Shown here piece by piece: positions 1 through 5,821 of a DNA stretch of 5,821 nt; positions within the stretch are counted from its first letter, which is position 1, and each line of letters begins with the position of its first letter. This DNA comes from an uncultured Oscillospiraceae bacterium (GTDB taxonomy: Bacteria; Bacillota; Clostridia; Oscillospirales; Oscillospiraceae), in contig CAKTGM010000054.1 in the NCBI GenBank assembly GCA_934561515.1, positions 1 through 5,821 of the forward strand, written 5' to 3'. Both the position numbers and the translations under genes were made by a program. Under the pieces are notes generated by a model that was given only the letters and a program-made list of their open reading frames with translations, made no database searches and was not told the DNA's origin.

Positions 1-789
1 CTAGCTCTTCCTGGTGAAAGCGGAGCCCTCATGCTCCTTGCTGCCGTCCTTTGTGAAGCGGACACTGTCGGCGTTCACATCGCCGCCGATGGCATTGCAA
101 TGTACGCTGTCGCTTGCGCGGACATTGCCGCCGACATCGCCGCAGCGCACGCTGTCGCTCGCCTGCACGTTGCCGCCGACGCTGCCGCAGCTGACGCTGT
201 CGCCCGCGCGGACATTGCCCTTGACATCGCCGGAGCAGGTCACACCGTCGCCCGCCTGCACATCGCCGCCAACGCTGCCGCAGGTCACGCTGTCGCCCGC
301 CTGCACGTCGCCGCCGACATCGCCGCATTTGACGCCGTCGCCGGCTCTGACGCTTCCTTGAATCATCGAATTCGTACAGGCGACGGAGAAGTCGCTGTAA
401 ATATCCTGCGCCGTGCCGGAAAAGTGCAGCTCAACGCTCTTGCGGATTTCGTCATACTTATCACGGCGGAAGAGGCTGCCCTCCTTCGGCTGGAGCAGCC
501 GGTGGCCCTGAAAAAGCACGGCGTGGATGCTCTCGTCATCCGCCCACGGCAGCTCCGCCGCCACAGGCAGGATCTGGTCGTTTGCGATGCCCGCCCTGCT
601 CTCGCGGCCAAAGAGCTCGTCGAGCGTCATCTCCAGCGCGTCGACCAGCTGCGGCAGCAGCGCAATGTCGGGGCAGCACACGTCGCTCTCCCATTTAGAA
701 ACGGCCTGATTGCTCACGCCGAGCATTTTTGCCAGCGCCTCCTGCGTCAGCCCCTTATTCCTGCGGCGCTCTGAGATGCGCGCGCCCAT
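1..789 (-). CDS. XRE-family HTH regulator with C-terminal cysteine-bearing repeat (beta-solenoid-like) domain
   Basis: A cytoplasmic DNA-binding protein of 262 residues, counted from the ATG at 789; its TAG stop is at 1-3, so it is complete. Residues 5-60 form an HTH_3/XRE domain (LTQEALAKMLGVSNQAVSKW, then a CPD turn and a final TLDELFG helix). Residues 64-146 are a linker with an LPWADDESIHAVLFQGHRLL segment. I recall similar linkers in clostridial XRE proteins, but could not search. Residues 147-249 hold about seven repeats of roughly 15 residues with the pattern V-x-A-G/S-D-S/G-V-x-C-G-x-V-G-G-D/N. Cysteines fall at 155, 170, 185, 201, 216 and 231. Regular short repeats rich in V, G and D suggest a right-handed beta-solenoid, as in bactofilin-like folds. 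The DNA target and any ligand are unknown. A TTG at 802-804 is a serious alternative start and would add five residues. The gene has its own promoter and is probably independent of lysR. Confidence 0.88.
   Translation of the reverse strand: MGARISERRRNKGLTQEALAKMLGVSNQAVSKWESDVCCPDIALLPQLVDALEMTLDELFGRESRAGIANDQILPVAAELPWADDESIHAVLFQGHRLLQPKEGSLFRRDKYDEIRKSVELHFSGTAQDIYSDFSVACTNSMIQGSVRAGDGVKCGDVGGDVQAGDSVTCGSVGGDVQAGDGVTCSGDVKGNVRAGDSVSCGSVGGNVQASDSVRCGDVGGNVRASDSVHCNAIGGDVNADSVRFTKDGSKEHEGSAFTRKS
61..351 (-). repeat. In-gene tandem array of about 45-bp repeats
   Basis: Imperfect tandem units lie at 79-123, 124-168, 169-213, 214-261, 262-306 and 307-351, with a partial unit at 61-78. All are 45 bp except 214-261, which is 48 bp and so adds one residue without breaking the frame. 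They encode the 15-residue cysteine-bearing repeat of the XRE protein. The units have diverged from each other but share a core that reads GCTGTCGC on the plus strand. This is a coding repeat, not a CRISPR array, because there are no unique spacers. Confidence 0.85.
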
Positions 790-796
790 TGTCAGT

Positions 797-819
797 TCTT
801 CCAATTGTCTAACCTCTCT
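797..819 (-). promoter_or_regulatory. Competing ribosome binding sites for the XRE gene
   Basis: Two start signals compete. On the minus strand AGAGAGG (813-819) sits 8 nt before an in-frame TTG codon (802-804), which is ideal spacing. A weaker GGAAGA (797-802) sits 7 nt before the ATG at 787-789. I chose the ATG because it directly precedes the conserved GARISERR start of the HTH domain. However, the better Shine-Dalgarno match favours the TTG, which would give a 267-residue protein beginning MEELTMGAR. Confidence 0.5.
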
Positions 820-886
820 TTCATGTGCTCGTTTTCTTGCCCTGTGCGTTCGGCCACGGCCTTTTTTCAATCACCGGTATGGGCTC

Positions 887-915
887 AGTATAGGGGCGGG
901 AAGCCGGTTTGACAA
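887..915 (-). promoter_or_regulatory. Sigma-A type promoter for the XRE gene
   Basis: On the minus strand TTGTCA (910-915; five of six match TTGACA) is followed after exactly 17 bp by TATACT (887-892; five of six match TATAAT). The predicted transcript starts near 880, leaving a leader of about 90 nt before the start codon. This is the best promoter match in the window. Confidence 0.7.
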
Positions 916-947
916 TGGCGCGGTGGTTGAATCGACTTGCTTTTTAT

Positions 948-962
948 CCAACCTGCGGTTGG
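948..962. repeat. Short perfect inverted repeat upstream of the XRE promoter
   Basis: CCAACC, a 3-base loop TGC, then GGTTGG. It lies between the lysR terminator and the XRE -35 box, about 33 bp upstream of the latter. Neither strand has a T-run after the stem, so it is not an obvious terminator. It could be an operator or a chance hairpin. Confidence 0.4.
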
Positions 963-979
963 AAAGCGCGGCGAAGGGG

Positions 980-1002
980 AAAAATCGCCCGCCCGGAGGC
1001 GA
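980..1002 (-). terminator. Probable intrinsic terminator of the lysR gene
   Basis: Read on the minus strand, TCGCC (985-989 and 998-1002 form the stem as TCGCC/GGCGA) encloses an 8-nt GC-rich loop and is followed at once by TTTTT (984-980). The stem begins 2 nt after the lysR TGA. It is short (5 bp) but GC-rich with a clean U-tract. It would separate the lysR transcript from the XRE gene. Confidence 0.55.
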
Positions 1003-1004
1003 AA

Positions 1005-1898
1005 TCACCGCCTGACGCTGATCTCGCCCATGCCGCGCGTGTAGTCGATCACGTGCTGCAAGAAAAGCTGCGTGATGGTCGAGGGCAGAAAGCCCTTTTT
1101 CACCGTGATGCAGATCTCGCGCGACTGCTTGACGTTCAAGGGCTTGCTGACGACGTGGTAGCGCGAGGGCTGGAGCAGCAGGCTGTGCACGATGCTCACG
1201 CCCAGCCCCGCCTCGATCATCGAAAGGAGGGCAAAGTCGCTCGTCGTGTCGTAGGTGATCTCGGGGCGGATGTTGTACTGGTCGAGCAGGCGCGTGAATT
1301 CGTAGTCCTCGATCTCCATCAGGCGCACAAAGGTCTCGTGCGGCAGCTGCTCGAGCGGGAAGACGGGCGCGTTCTCCATGGGATGGCCCTTGGGGAGGAT
1401 GGCGACCATCGTGTCCTGCAGGATGGGCGTGGGCTCGAAGTCGTTCGAAACGGGCGTGACGAGAAAGCCGCAGTCGATCGCGCCGCGGCGCAGCCACTCG
1501 GAGATCTCATAGTATTCGCCCGTGAGAAGCTGGATCTGAATGTTCGGGTAGCGCTGGTGGAAGTCCTTGAGGATCTCCGGCAGGAGGCTGATGGCAAGGC
1601 TCGTGAAGCAGCCCAGGCGCAGCGTGCCCGACTGCACGCCGTGCAGCTCGGAAACGGCAAAGTTGAGATCCTCATAATCCTTGACGATCTCGCGTATCGT
1701 GGGAAGGAGGACCATGCCGTCGGACGAGATCTCGATGCCGGAATGGTTGCGCGTCAGGAGCTTGACCTGCCAGTCCTGCTCAAGATCCGAGATCATCTTG
1801 CTCACGGCGGACTGCGTGTAGCCCAGCTCGCTCGCCGCCTGCGTGATGCTGCCGGTCTCCACGGTGCGAAGATAGGCGATATATTTTCGAATACTCAT
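1005..1898 (-). CDS. LysR-family transcriptional regulator, divergent from argC
   Basis: A complete 297-residue regulator, a typical length for the family. The N-terminal winged HTH covers about residues 1-60: GSITQAASELGYTQSAVSK is the classic LysR helix-turn-helix, followed by ISDLEQDW and LLTRNHSGIEISSDG. A linker helix follows, and from about residue 92 (SGTLRLGCFTSLAISLLPEI) comes the periplasmic-binding-protein-like effector domain, with the usual IEAGLGVSIVHSLL segment near the end. LysR proteins act as cytoplasmic tetramers that often control a divergent neighbour, here argCJBD; the effector cannot be read from the sequence. The ATG at 1896-1898 is chosen because it begins the HTH domain and has a GAGG (1908-1911) 9 nt upstream. 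The reading frame stays open far upstream, but that part is only the antisense of argC. The promoter is at 1983-2011, and the gene may repress itself through the dyads in its leader. Confidence 0.93.
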   Translation of the reverse strand: MSIRKYIAYLRTVETGSITQAASELGYTQSAVSKMISDLEQDWQVKLLTRNHSGIEISSDGMVLLPTIREIVKDYEDLNFAVSELHGVQSGTLRLGCFTSLAISLLPEILKDFHQRYPNIQIQLLTGEYYEISEWLRRGAIDCGFLVTPVSNDFEPTPILQDTMVAILPKGHPMENAPVFPLEQLPHETFVRLMEIEDYEFTRLLDQYNIRPEITYDTTSDFALLSMIEAGLGVSIVHSLLLQPSRYHVVSKPLNVKQSREICITVKKGFLPSTITQLFLQHVIDYTRGMGEISVRR

Positions 1899-1926
1899 GT
1901 TGAAAAACCTCAATGCTTTCTCACGG

Positions 1927-1941
1927 ATTCCATTTTGGAAT
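1927..1941. promoter_or_regulatory. Candidate LysR recognition site (T-N11-A dyad)
   Basis: A perfect inverted repeat ATTCCA-TTT-TGGAAT. It contains T1928-N11-A1940, the known core of LysR-family boxes. Its centre (1934) is about 65 bp upstream of the predicted argC transcription start (near 1999), the classic place for the LysR recognition site at a target promoter. It also lies inside the lysR leader, where binding could block lysR transcription. Its function is inferred. Confidence 0.55.
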
Positions 1942-1960
1942 GTTGAGATAAAAATATATT

Positions 1961-1975
1961 CGCTTTTCAAAAGCG
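1961..1975. promoter_or_regulatory. Perfect 15-bp palindrome over the argC -35 region
   Basis: CGCTTTT-C-AAAAGCG, two 7-bp arms around one base. It overlaps the putative argC -35 box (1964-1969) and ends exactly where the next dyad begins. It is a candidate activation-type LysR site or the site of another regulator. The single-base centre makes a DNA operator more likely than an RNA hairpin. Confidence 0.5.
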
Positions 1976-1992
1976 TGTATTGATTATACAAT
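1964..1992 (+). promoter_or_regulatory. Putative promoter of the argCJBD operon
   Basis: TTTTCA (1964-1969; four of six match TTGACA), a 17-bp spacer, then TACAAT (1987-1992; five of six match TATAAT). The predicted start is near 1999, giving a leader of about 77 nt. The poor -35 box fits a promoter that needs an activator such as the adjacent LysR protein. Confidence 0.5.
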
Positions 1993-1993
1993 A
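1976..1993. promoter_or_regulatory. Overlapping dyads over both -10 boxes
   Basis: Two overlapping inverted repeats: TGTAT-N5-ATACA (1976-1990) and TATTG-N6-CAATA (1978-1993). The stretch contains the lysR -10 box on the minus strand (1983-1988) and the argC -10 box on the plus strand (1987-1992). A protein bound here would block both promoters. Part of the symmetry may simply reflect two facing -10 boxes. Confidence 0.4.
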
Positions 1994-2011
1994 TGGACAA
2001 AGAAAATTCAA
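1983..2011 (-). promoter_or_regulatory. Putative promoter of the lysR gene
   Basis: On the minus strand TTGAAT (2006-2011; four of six match TTGACA), a 17-bp spacer and a perfect TATAAT (1983-1988). The predicted start is near 1976, with a leader of about 78 nt. Its -10 box shares bases 1987-1988 with the argC -10 box, so the two promoters overlap and may exclude one another. Confidence 0.55.
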
Positions 2012-2031
2012 TGCCCCTACACGGAATTTTC
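2002..2031 (+). promoter_or_regulatory. Stem-loop in the argC leader
   Basis: GAAAATTC (2002-2009) and GAATTTTC (2024-2031) are exact reverse complements separated by a 14-nt loop. In the argC messenger this would form an 8-bp AU-rich stem just after the predicted 5' end. No U-tract follows, so it is not a terminator. It may protect the 5' end, be a DNA operator, or be chance in AT-rich sequence. Confidence 0.4.
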
Positions 2032-2075
2032 GAAGTAGTACAAAAACACGTGAAAATAATGAGGAGGAAACAGTC

Positions 2076-3149
2076 ATGGTCCATTATTCCTGCATCGGTG
2101 CTACCGGTTATGTCTGCGGCGAAGTGCTCCGCATGATGGTCAATCACCCCGAGGGCGAGCTCGTCAACGTGCTCGATACCTACGGCGCCGGCGACGCGAT
2201 CTCTTCGCATCACCCCGCCCTGCGCGGCTTCTACGATCAGGTCATCATGGATCTCACGGAGGAGAACGTCCGCGAGACCGCCAAGAAGAGCGACGTCGTG
2301 ATGATCCAGGTCCCCTCCGGCGATGTGCCCAAGTGGGCGGAGATCGTCCTCGCTGAGGACTGCGCCATCATCGACATCGGCGCCGACATCCGCTTCCGCG
2401 ATGTTGACGTGTGGGAAAAGTGGTACGGCCAGAAGCATCCCGACGCCAAGATGACCCACGAGGCCGTTTACTGCATCCCCGAGGTCATGCGCGATCTTGC
2501 CAAGGGCAAGAAGCTCATCGCCAACCCCGGCTGCTATCCCACCGCCTCCACCCTCGGCCTGCAGCCCATGCTCAAGACCGGTCACGTTGTGGAAAACACC
2601 ATCGTCATCGATGCAAAGAGCGGCTACACCGGCGCCGGCCGCCGTCCCGCCCTCAATAAGCTCCTCACCGAGGCGGAGAACAACTTCTGCGCTTACGCCC
2701 TCGGCGGCGGCCATCGCCACACGCCCGAGATCGAGCAGAACATCGCCTACATCACCGGCAAGGATCTGATGAAGCCCGACACCTGGCAGTACATCAACTT
2801 CCAGCCGCATCTTCTCCCGCAGGTCCGCGGCATCGAGGTCACCATCTATGCCACCTGCGACAAGGACTACACCAACGAAGAAGTCTACGAGATGTACAAG
2901 GAATTCTACAAGGATGAGCCCTTCGTCAAGGTCTTCCCGGCGAGCATGCCCGTCCAGACCAAGTGGGTCTACGGCACCAACTTCTGCGAGATGACCCCGA
3001 CCTTCGATGCGCGTACCCACCGCCTGATCGTCTCCTCCGTGATCGACAACATCGGCAAGGGCGCTGCCGGTCAGGCCATCCAGAACATGAACCTCATCAT
3101 GGGCCTGCCCGAGACCACCGGCCTCATGATGCCCCCGATGTATCCGTAA
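2076..3149 (+). CDS. argC: N-acetyl-gamma-glutamyl-phosphate reductase
   Basis: Catalyses the NADPH-dependent reduction of N-acetylglutamyl 5-phosphate to N-acetylglutamate 5-semialdehyde, the third step of arginine synthesis, in the cytoplasm. The protein has 357 residues, close to the usual 340-350. The N-terminal nucleotide-binding loop is IGATGYVCGE (residues 7-16). The active-site cysteine is Cys153 in ANPGCYPTA, and the likely catalytic histidine is His213 in GGGHRHTPEIEQ. SGYTGAGR, which also fits the family, lies between them. The ATG at 2076 is chosen because GAGGAGG (2061-2067) lies 8 nt upstream and the dinucleotide-binding strand starts at once; an in-frame TTG at 1980 would translate promoter DNA. 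It is the first gene of the operon, 78 bp before argJ, and is divergent from lysR. The loop reads Val-Cys-Gly where relatives commonly have Thr/Val-Gly-Ala, a small oddity. Confidence 0.97.
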   Translation: MVHYSCIGATGYVCGEVLRMMVNHPEGELVNVLDTYGAGDAISSHHPALRGFYDQVIMDLTEENVRETAKKSDVVMIQVPSGDVPKWAEIVLAEDCAIIDIGADIRFRDVDVWEKWYGQKHPDAKMTHEAVYCIPEVMRDLAKGKKLIANPGCYPTASTLGLQPMLKTGHVVENTIVIDAKSGYTGAGRRPALNKLLTEAENNFCAYALGGGHRHTPEIEQNIAYITGKDLMKPDTWQYINFQPHLLPQVRGIEVTIYATCDKDYTNEEVYEMYKEFYKDEPFVKVFPASMPVQTKWVYGTNFCEMTPTFDARTHRLIVSSVIDNIGKGAAGQAIQNMNLIMGLPETTGLMMPPMYP

Positions 3150-3227
3150 TCATCGCTTCGACGAAGTTCGAACCGATTCCGGCAGAAAAGCTGATATACT
3201 TATCTTAAGAGAGGAGATCCCCCCACT

Positions 3228-4454
3228 ATGTCCAATCTGAAAAAGATCGATGGCGGCGTGACTACGCCGCAGGGCTTCACCGCCGGTGCAGTCTATACCG
3301 CCATCAAAAAGCGCGAGAACAAGAAGCCTGACGTCGCCGTTCTCTACTCTGACCTGCCCTGCTCCTGCGCGGCCTGCTTCACCACGAACAAGTTCTGCGC
3401 CGCTCCGGTCATCCTCGACCGCGAGATCCTGAAAAAGGGCAAGGCACGCGCCGTCGTCATCAACTCCGGCAACGCCAACGCCGCCACCGGCACGCAGGGC
3501 ATTGAGGATGCCCGCACCGTCGAGCGCGAGGCGGAGAAGCTCCTCGGCCTCGGTGAGGACGAAGTCTTCGTCTGCTCCACCGGCGTCATCGGCCAGAGAC
3601 TGCCGGTCGACAAGGTGCTCCAGGGCATCCGCGAGATCATTCCCGGCAAGCTCGCCAAGGAGAACGGCTCCGAGGCGGCCTACGCCATCATGACCACCGA
3701 TACCGTCCGCAAGGAGTGCGCCTATGAGCTGGAGCTCTCCACCGGCACGGTGAAGATCGGCGCGATGGCCAAGGGCTCGGGCATGATCCACCCCAACATG
3801 GCCACGATGCTCGTCTACGTGACGACCGACGCCAAGGCTGACCCCGCCGACCTCCAGAAGATGCTCTCCGCGGCTGTGGATAAGAGCTTCAATATGTGCA
3901 CCGTCGACGGCGACACCTCCACCAACGACTCCATCTTCCTGCTTGCCAACGGCGCCTCCGGCGTTGAGATCAAGACCGAGGAAGACAAGAAGGCGATGGC
4001 CGACCTCGTCCTCGCCATCTGCACCGACATGGCCCGCCGCGTCGCTTCCGACGGCGAGGGCGCGACTCACCTCATCGAAGTCGAGGCCTATGGCCTTCCC
4101 ACCGAGCACGACGCGCGCCTGGTCGCCAAGTCCATCGCGGGCTCCATGCTCTTCAAGGCTGCCGTCTTCGGCCGCGACGCCAACTGGGGCCGCATCATGG
4201 CCGCTGCCGGCTACTCGGGCGCAGACGTTGACCCGACCCGTGCCGACTGCATCATCAAGAGCGCTGCCGGCGAGGTGCAGGTCATGAAGGACGGCTTCGG
4301 CGCAGAGTTCAGCGAAGAGCTCGCCAAGAGGGTCCTCACCGAGCATGACATCACCGTCATCGTCCGCTTCTATCAGGGCGACGGCGAGGCCAAGGCCTGG
4401 GGCTGCGACCTCACTTACGATTACGTCAAGATCAACGGCGACTACCGCACCTAA
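3228..4454 (+). CDS. argJ: Glutamate N-acetyltransferase / amino-acid acetyltransferase
   Basis: Transfers the acetyl group from N-acetylornithine to glutamate, releasing ornithine and regenerating N-acetylglutamate. Bifunctional members also use acetyl-CoA. The precursor of 408 residues, normal for the family, cleaves itself into two chains. The cleavage motif KGSGMIHPNMATML places the new N-terminal nucleophile at Thr193, giving chains 1-192 and 193-408. Thr118-Gly119 in CSTGVIG match the oxyanion-hole pair. SGNANAATG, the NDS segment and the C-terminal YVKINGDYRT are family hallmarks. The RBS GAGGAG (3211-3216) is 11 nt before the ATG, slightly long. No argA-type synthase is visible in the window, so ArgJ may also supply the first acetyl group, but sequence alone does not prove the acetyl-CoA activity. 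Confidence 0.96.
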   Translation: MSNLKKIDGGVTTPQGFTAGAVYTAIKKRENKKPDVAVLYSDLPCSCAACFTTNKFCAAPVILDREILKKGKARAVVINSGNANAATGTQGIEDARTVEREAEKLLGLGEDEVFVCSTGVIGQRLPVDKVLQGIREIIPGKLAKENGSEAAYAIMTTDTVRKECAYELELSTGTVKIGAMAKGSGMIHPNMATMLVYVTTDAKADPADLQKMLSAAVDKSFNMCTVDGDTSTNDSIFLLANGASGVEIKTEEDKKAMADLVLAICTDMARRVASDGEGATHLIEVEAYGLPTEHDARLVAKSIAGSMLFKAAVFGRDANWGRIMAAAGYSGADVDPTRADCIIKSAAGEVQVMKDGFGAEFSEELAKRVLTEHDITVIVRFYQGDGEAKAWGCDLTYDYVKINGDYRT

Positions 4455-4475
4455 TTTTCGAAGGAGGGTCCACCC

Positions 4476-5351
4476 ATGAGCGATATCGCAAACAAGGTCG
4501 AAACTCTGATGGAGGCGATGCCTTACCTTCAGAAGTATCAGGGCAAGATCATCGTCATCAAGTACGGCGGCAACGCCATGATCAACGAAGAGCTCAAGGA
4601 CGCCGTCATGCACGACGTGGTGCTCCTCAAGCTCCTCGGCATGAAGCCGGTGCTCAGCCACGGCGGCGGCCCCGGCATCAACAAGATGCTCGAAAAGCTC
4701 GACATCCCCGTTGAGTTCATCGACGGCCTGCGCTACACCTCCGCTGACATCATGCGTGTTGTTGAGATGGTGCTCGTCGGTCAGGTGAATACCGAGCTCG
4801 TCGGCTTCATCAACAAGCTCGGCGGCAAGGCGGTCGGTCTCTCCGGCGTCAGCGGCGACATTTACCACTGCCACCAGCGTGACGAGGTGCATGGCTTCGT
4901 CGGCGACGTGGACTACGTCGACCCCAAGCCCATCCTTGCCATACTCGACGCGGGTTACATCCCCGTCATCGCCCCCGTCGGAACCGACGGTCAGGGCCAC
5001 ACCTTCAACATCAACGGCGACACTGCCGCGGGCAAGCTCGCCTCCGCGCTCGGCGCTGAGAAGCTTGTCATCCTCACGGATATCGAGGGGCTGTGCAACG
5101 ACATCAAGATCCGCGACGTCATCAGCTACCTGAACGTTCAGGACGTTAAGGCGCTCAAGGACAAGGGCACGATCGCAGGCGGCATGATCCCGAAGGTCGA
5201 CTGCTGCGTGCAGGCCATCGAGGAGGGCGTGACGAGCGTCAACATCATCGACGGCCGCAAGCCCCACTCCGTGCTTTACGAGGCCTTCACCGACGAAGGC
5301 ACCGGCACCACGATCGGCACGGCACAGCCGAGCGTCGGCATCAAATGGTGA
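4476..5351 (+). CDS. argB: Acetylglutamate kinase, probably the arginine-sensitive type
   Basis: Phosphorylates N-acetylglutamate with ATP, the second and often rate-controlling step of the pathway. The protein has 291 residues. The amino-acid kinase fold is shown by KYGGNAM (29-35), HGGGPGIN (62-69), GLRYTSADIM (84-93), FNINGD with Asp182, LTD (200-202), GGMIPK with Lys240, and a C-terminal HSVLYEAFTDEGTGTTI segment (264-280). About 24 residues precede the first strand, forming a likely N-terminal helix (VETLMEAMPYLQKYQ). Hexameric kinases inhibited by arginine have such a helix, whereas the short E. coli enzyme lacks it, so feedback inhibition is inferred. The RBS AAGGAGGG is at 4461-4468, about 8 nt before the ATG. 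The gene begins 21 bp after argJ and is clearly in the same operon. Confidence 0.97.
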   Translation: MSDIANKVETLMEAMPYLQKYQGKIIVIKYGGNAMINEELKDAVMHDVVLLKLLGMKPVLSHGGGPGINKMLEKLDIPVEFIDGLRYTSADIMRVVEMVLVGQVNTELVGFINKLGGKAVGLSGVSGDIYHCHQRDEVHGFVGDVDYVDPKPILAILDAGYIPVIAPVGTDGQGHTFNINGDTAAGKLASALGAEKLVILTDIEGLCNDIKIRDVISYLNVQDVKALKDKGTIAGGMIPKVDCCVQAIEEGVTSVNIIDGRKPHSVLYEAFTDEGTGTTIGTAQPSVGIKW

Positions 5352-5384
5352 TCCACACATAACATTTTATAGGAGGACAATATA

Positions 5385-5821
<437 letters not shown>

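Noticed and set aside
61..351. Possible CRISPR array.
   Set aside because: The units are contiguous 45-bp coding repeats with no unique spacers, and they lie inside an intact reading frame.
31..774. A 247-residue plus-strand open frame opposite the XRE gene.
   Set aside because: Its alanine-rich repeats mirror the 45-bp coding repeat of the real gene. There is no domain and no convincing start signal.
1980..2075. A TTG-started N-terminal extension of ArgC by 32 residues.
   Set aside because: It would translate through the operator and promoter region. The ATG at 2076 has a near-perfect Shine-Dalgarno site and matches the normal ArgC start.
1899..3020. Long minus-strand open frame that extends the LysR protein upstream to 671 residues.
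   Set aside because: It is the antisense of argC. The LysR domain begins exactly at the ATG at 1898 with its own ribosome binding site, and the upstream translation looks like low-complexity shadow sequence.
3156..3172. CTTCGACGAAG and TTCGAA symmetry in the argC-argJ gap as a terminator.
   Set aside because: The arms leave little or no loop, the stem is short, and no T-run follows. Read-through into argJ is expected.
3195..3200. TATACT as the -10 box of an internal promoter before argJ.
   Set aside because: No acceptable -35 box lies 16-18 bp upstream (the 17-bp position reads ACCGAT).
4453..4463. AATTTTCGAAG, identical to 2025-2035 in the argC leader, as a shared regulatory element.
   Set aside because: A few 11-bp matches are expected by chance in a window of this size. 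One copy starts in the argJ stop codon and the other is part of the leader stem-loop, with no common context.
3150..5360. A 736-residue open frame on the minus strand opposite argJ and argB.
   Set aside because: Long antisense frames arise in GC-rich genes with G/C third positions. Its product is rich in V, D, H, L and A without a recognisable domain, and both plus-strand genes are certain.

Overview
The window looks like chromosomal DNA from a GC-rich member of the Clostridia (Bacillota), perhaps near the Oscillospiraceae. This rests on strong purine-rich Shine-Dalgarno sites, codons that mostly end in G or C, AT-rich intergenic promoters, and the type of XRE and LysR regulators present. It is an inference from style; no marker gene is available to fix the taxon.

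Layout. On the minus strand, 1-789 encodes a DNA-binding XRE-type regulator whose C-terminal half is an array of about seven 15-residue repeats with one cysteine per repeat (a predicted beta-solenoid). Its promoter lies at 887-915. Next, also on the minus strand, is a complete LysR-type regulator (1005-1898) with a probable intrinsic terminator directly after its stop. A 177-bp AT-rich divergent intergenic region (1899-2075) separates lysR from an arginine-biosynthesis operon on the plus strand: argC (2076-3149), argJ (3228-4454), argB (4476-5351) and the first part of argD (5385 to the window end).

How the genes work together. ArgJ makes N-acetylglutamate by moving the acetyl group from N-acetylornithine to glutamate. 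ArgB phosphorylates it, ArgC reduces the acyl phosphate to the semialdehyde, and ArgD transaminates this to N-acetylornithine, which returns to ArgJ with release of ornithine. The four genes thus cover the whole acetyl cycle from glutamate to ornithine. No terminator is visible between them and each has its own ribosome binding site, so they probably form one transcript.

The most informative non-coding stretch is the lysR-argC intergenic region. It holds overlapping divergent promoter candidates, three perfect inverted repeats (one fitting the T-N11-A LysR box, centred near -65 from the predicted argC start point) and a leader stem-loop. This suggests that the LysR protein controls argCJBD. 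The most unusual protein is the cysteine-ladder XRE regulator. I see no mobile element, CRISPR array, RNA gene or clearly new multi-gene system.
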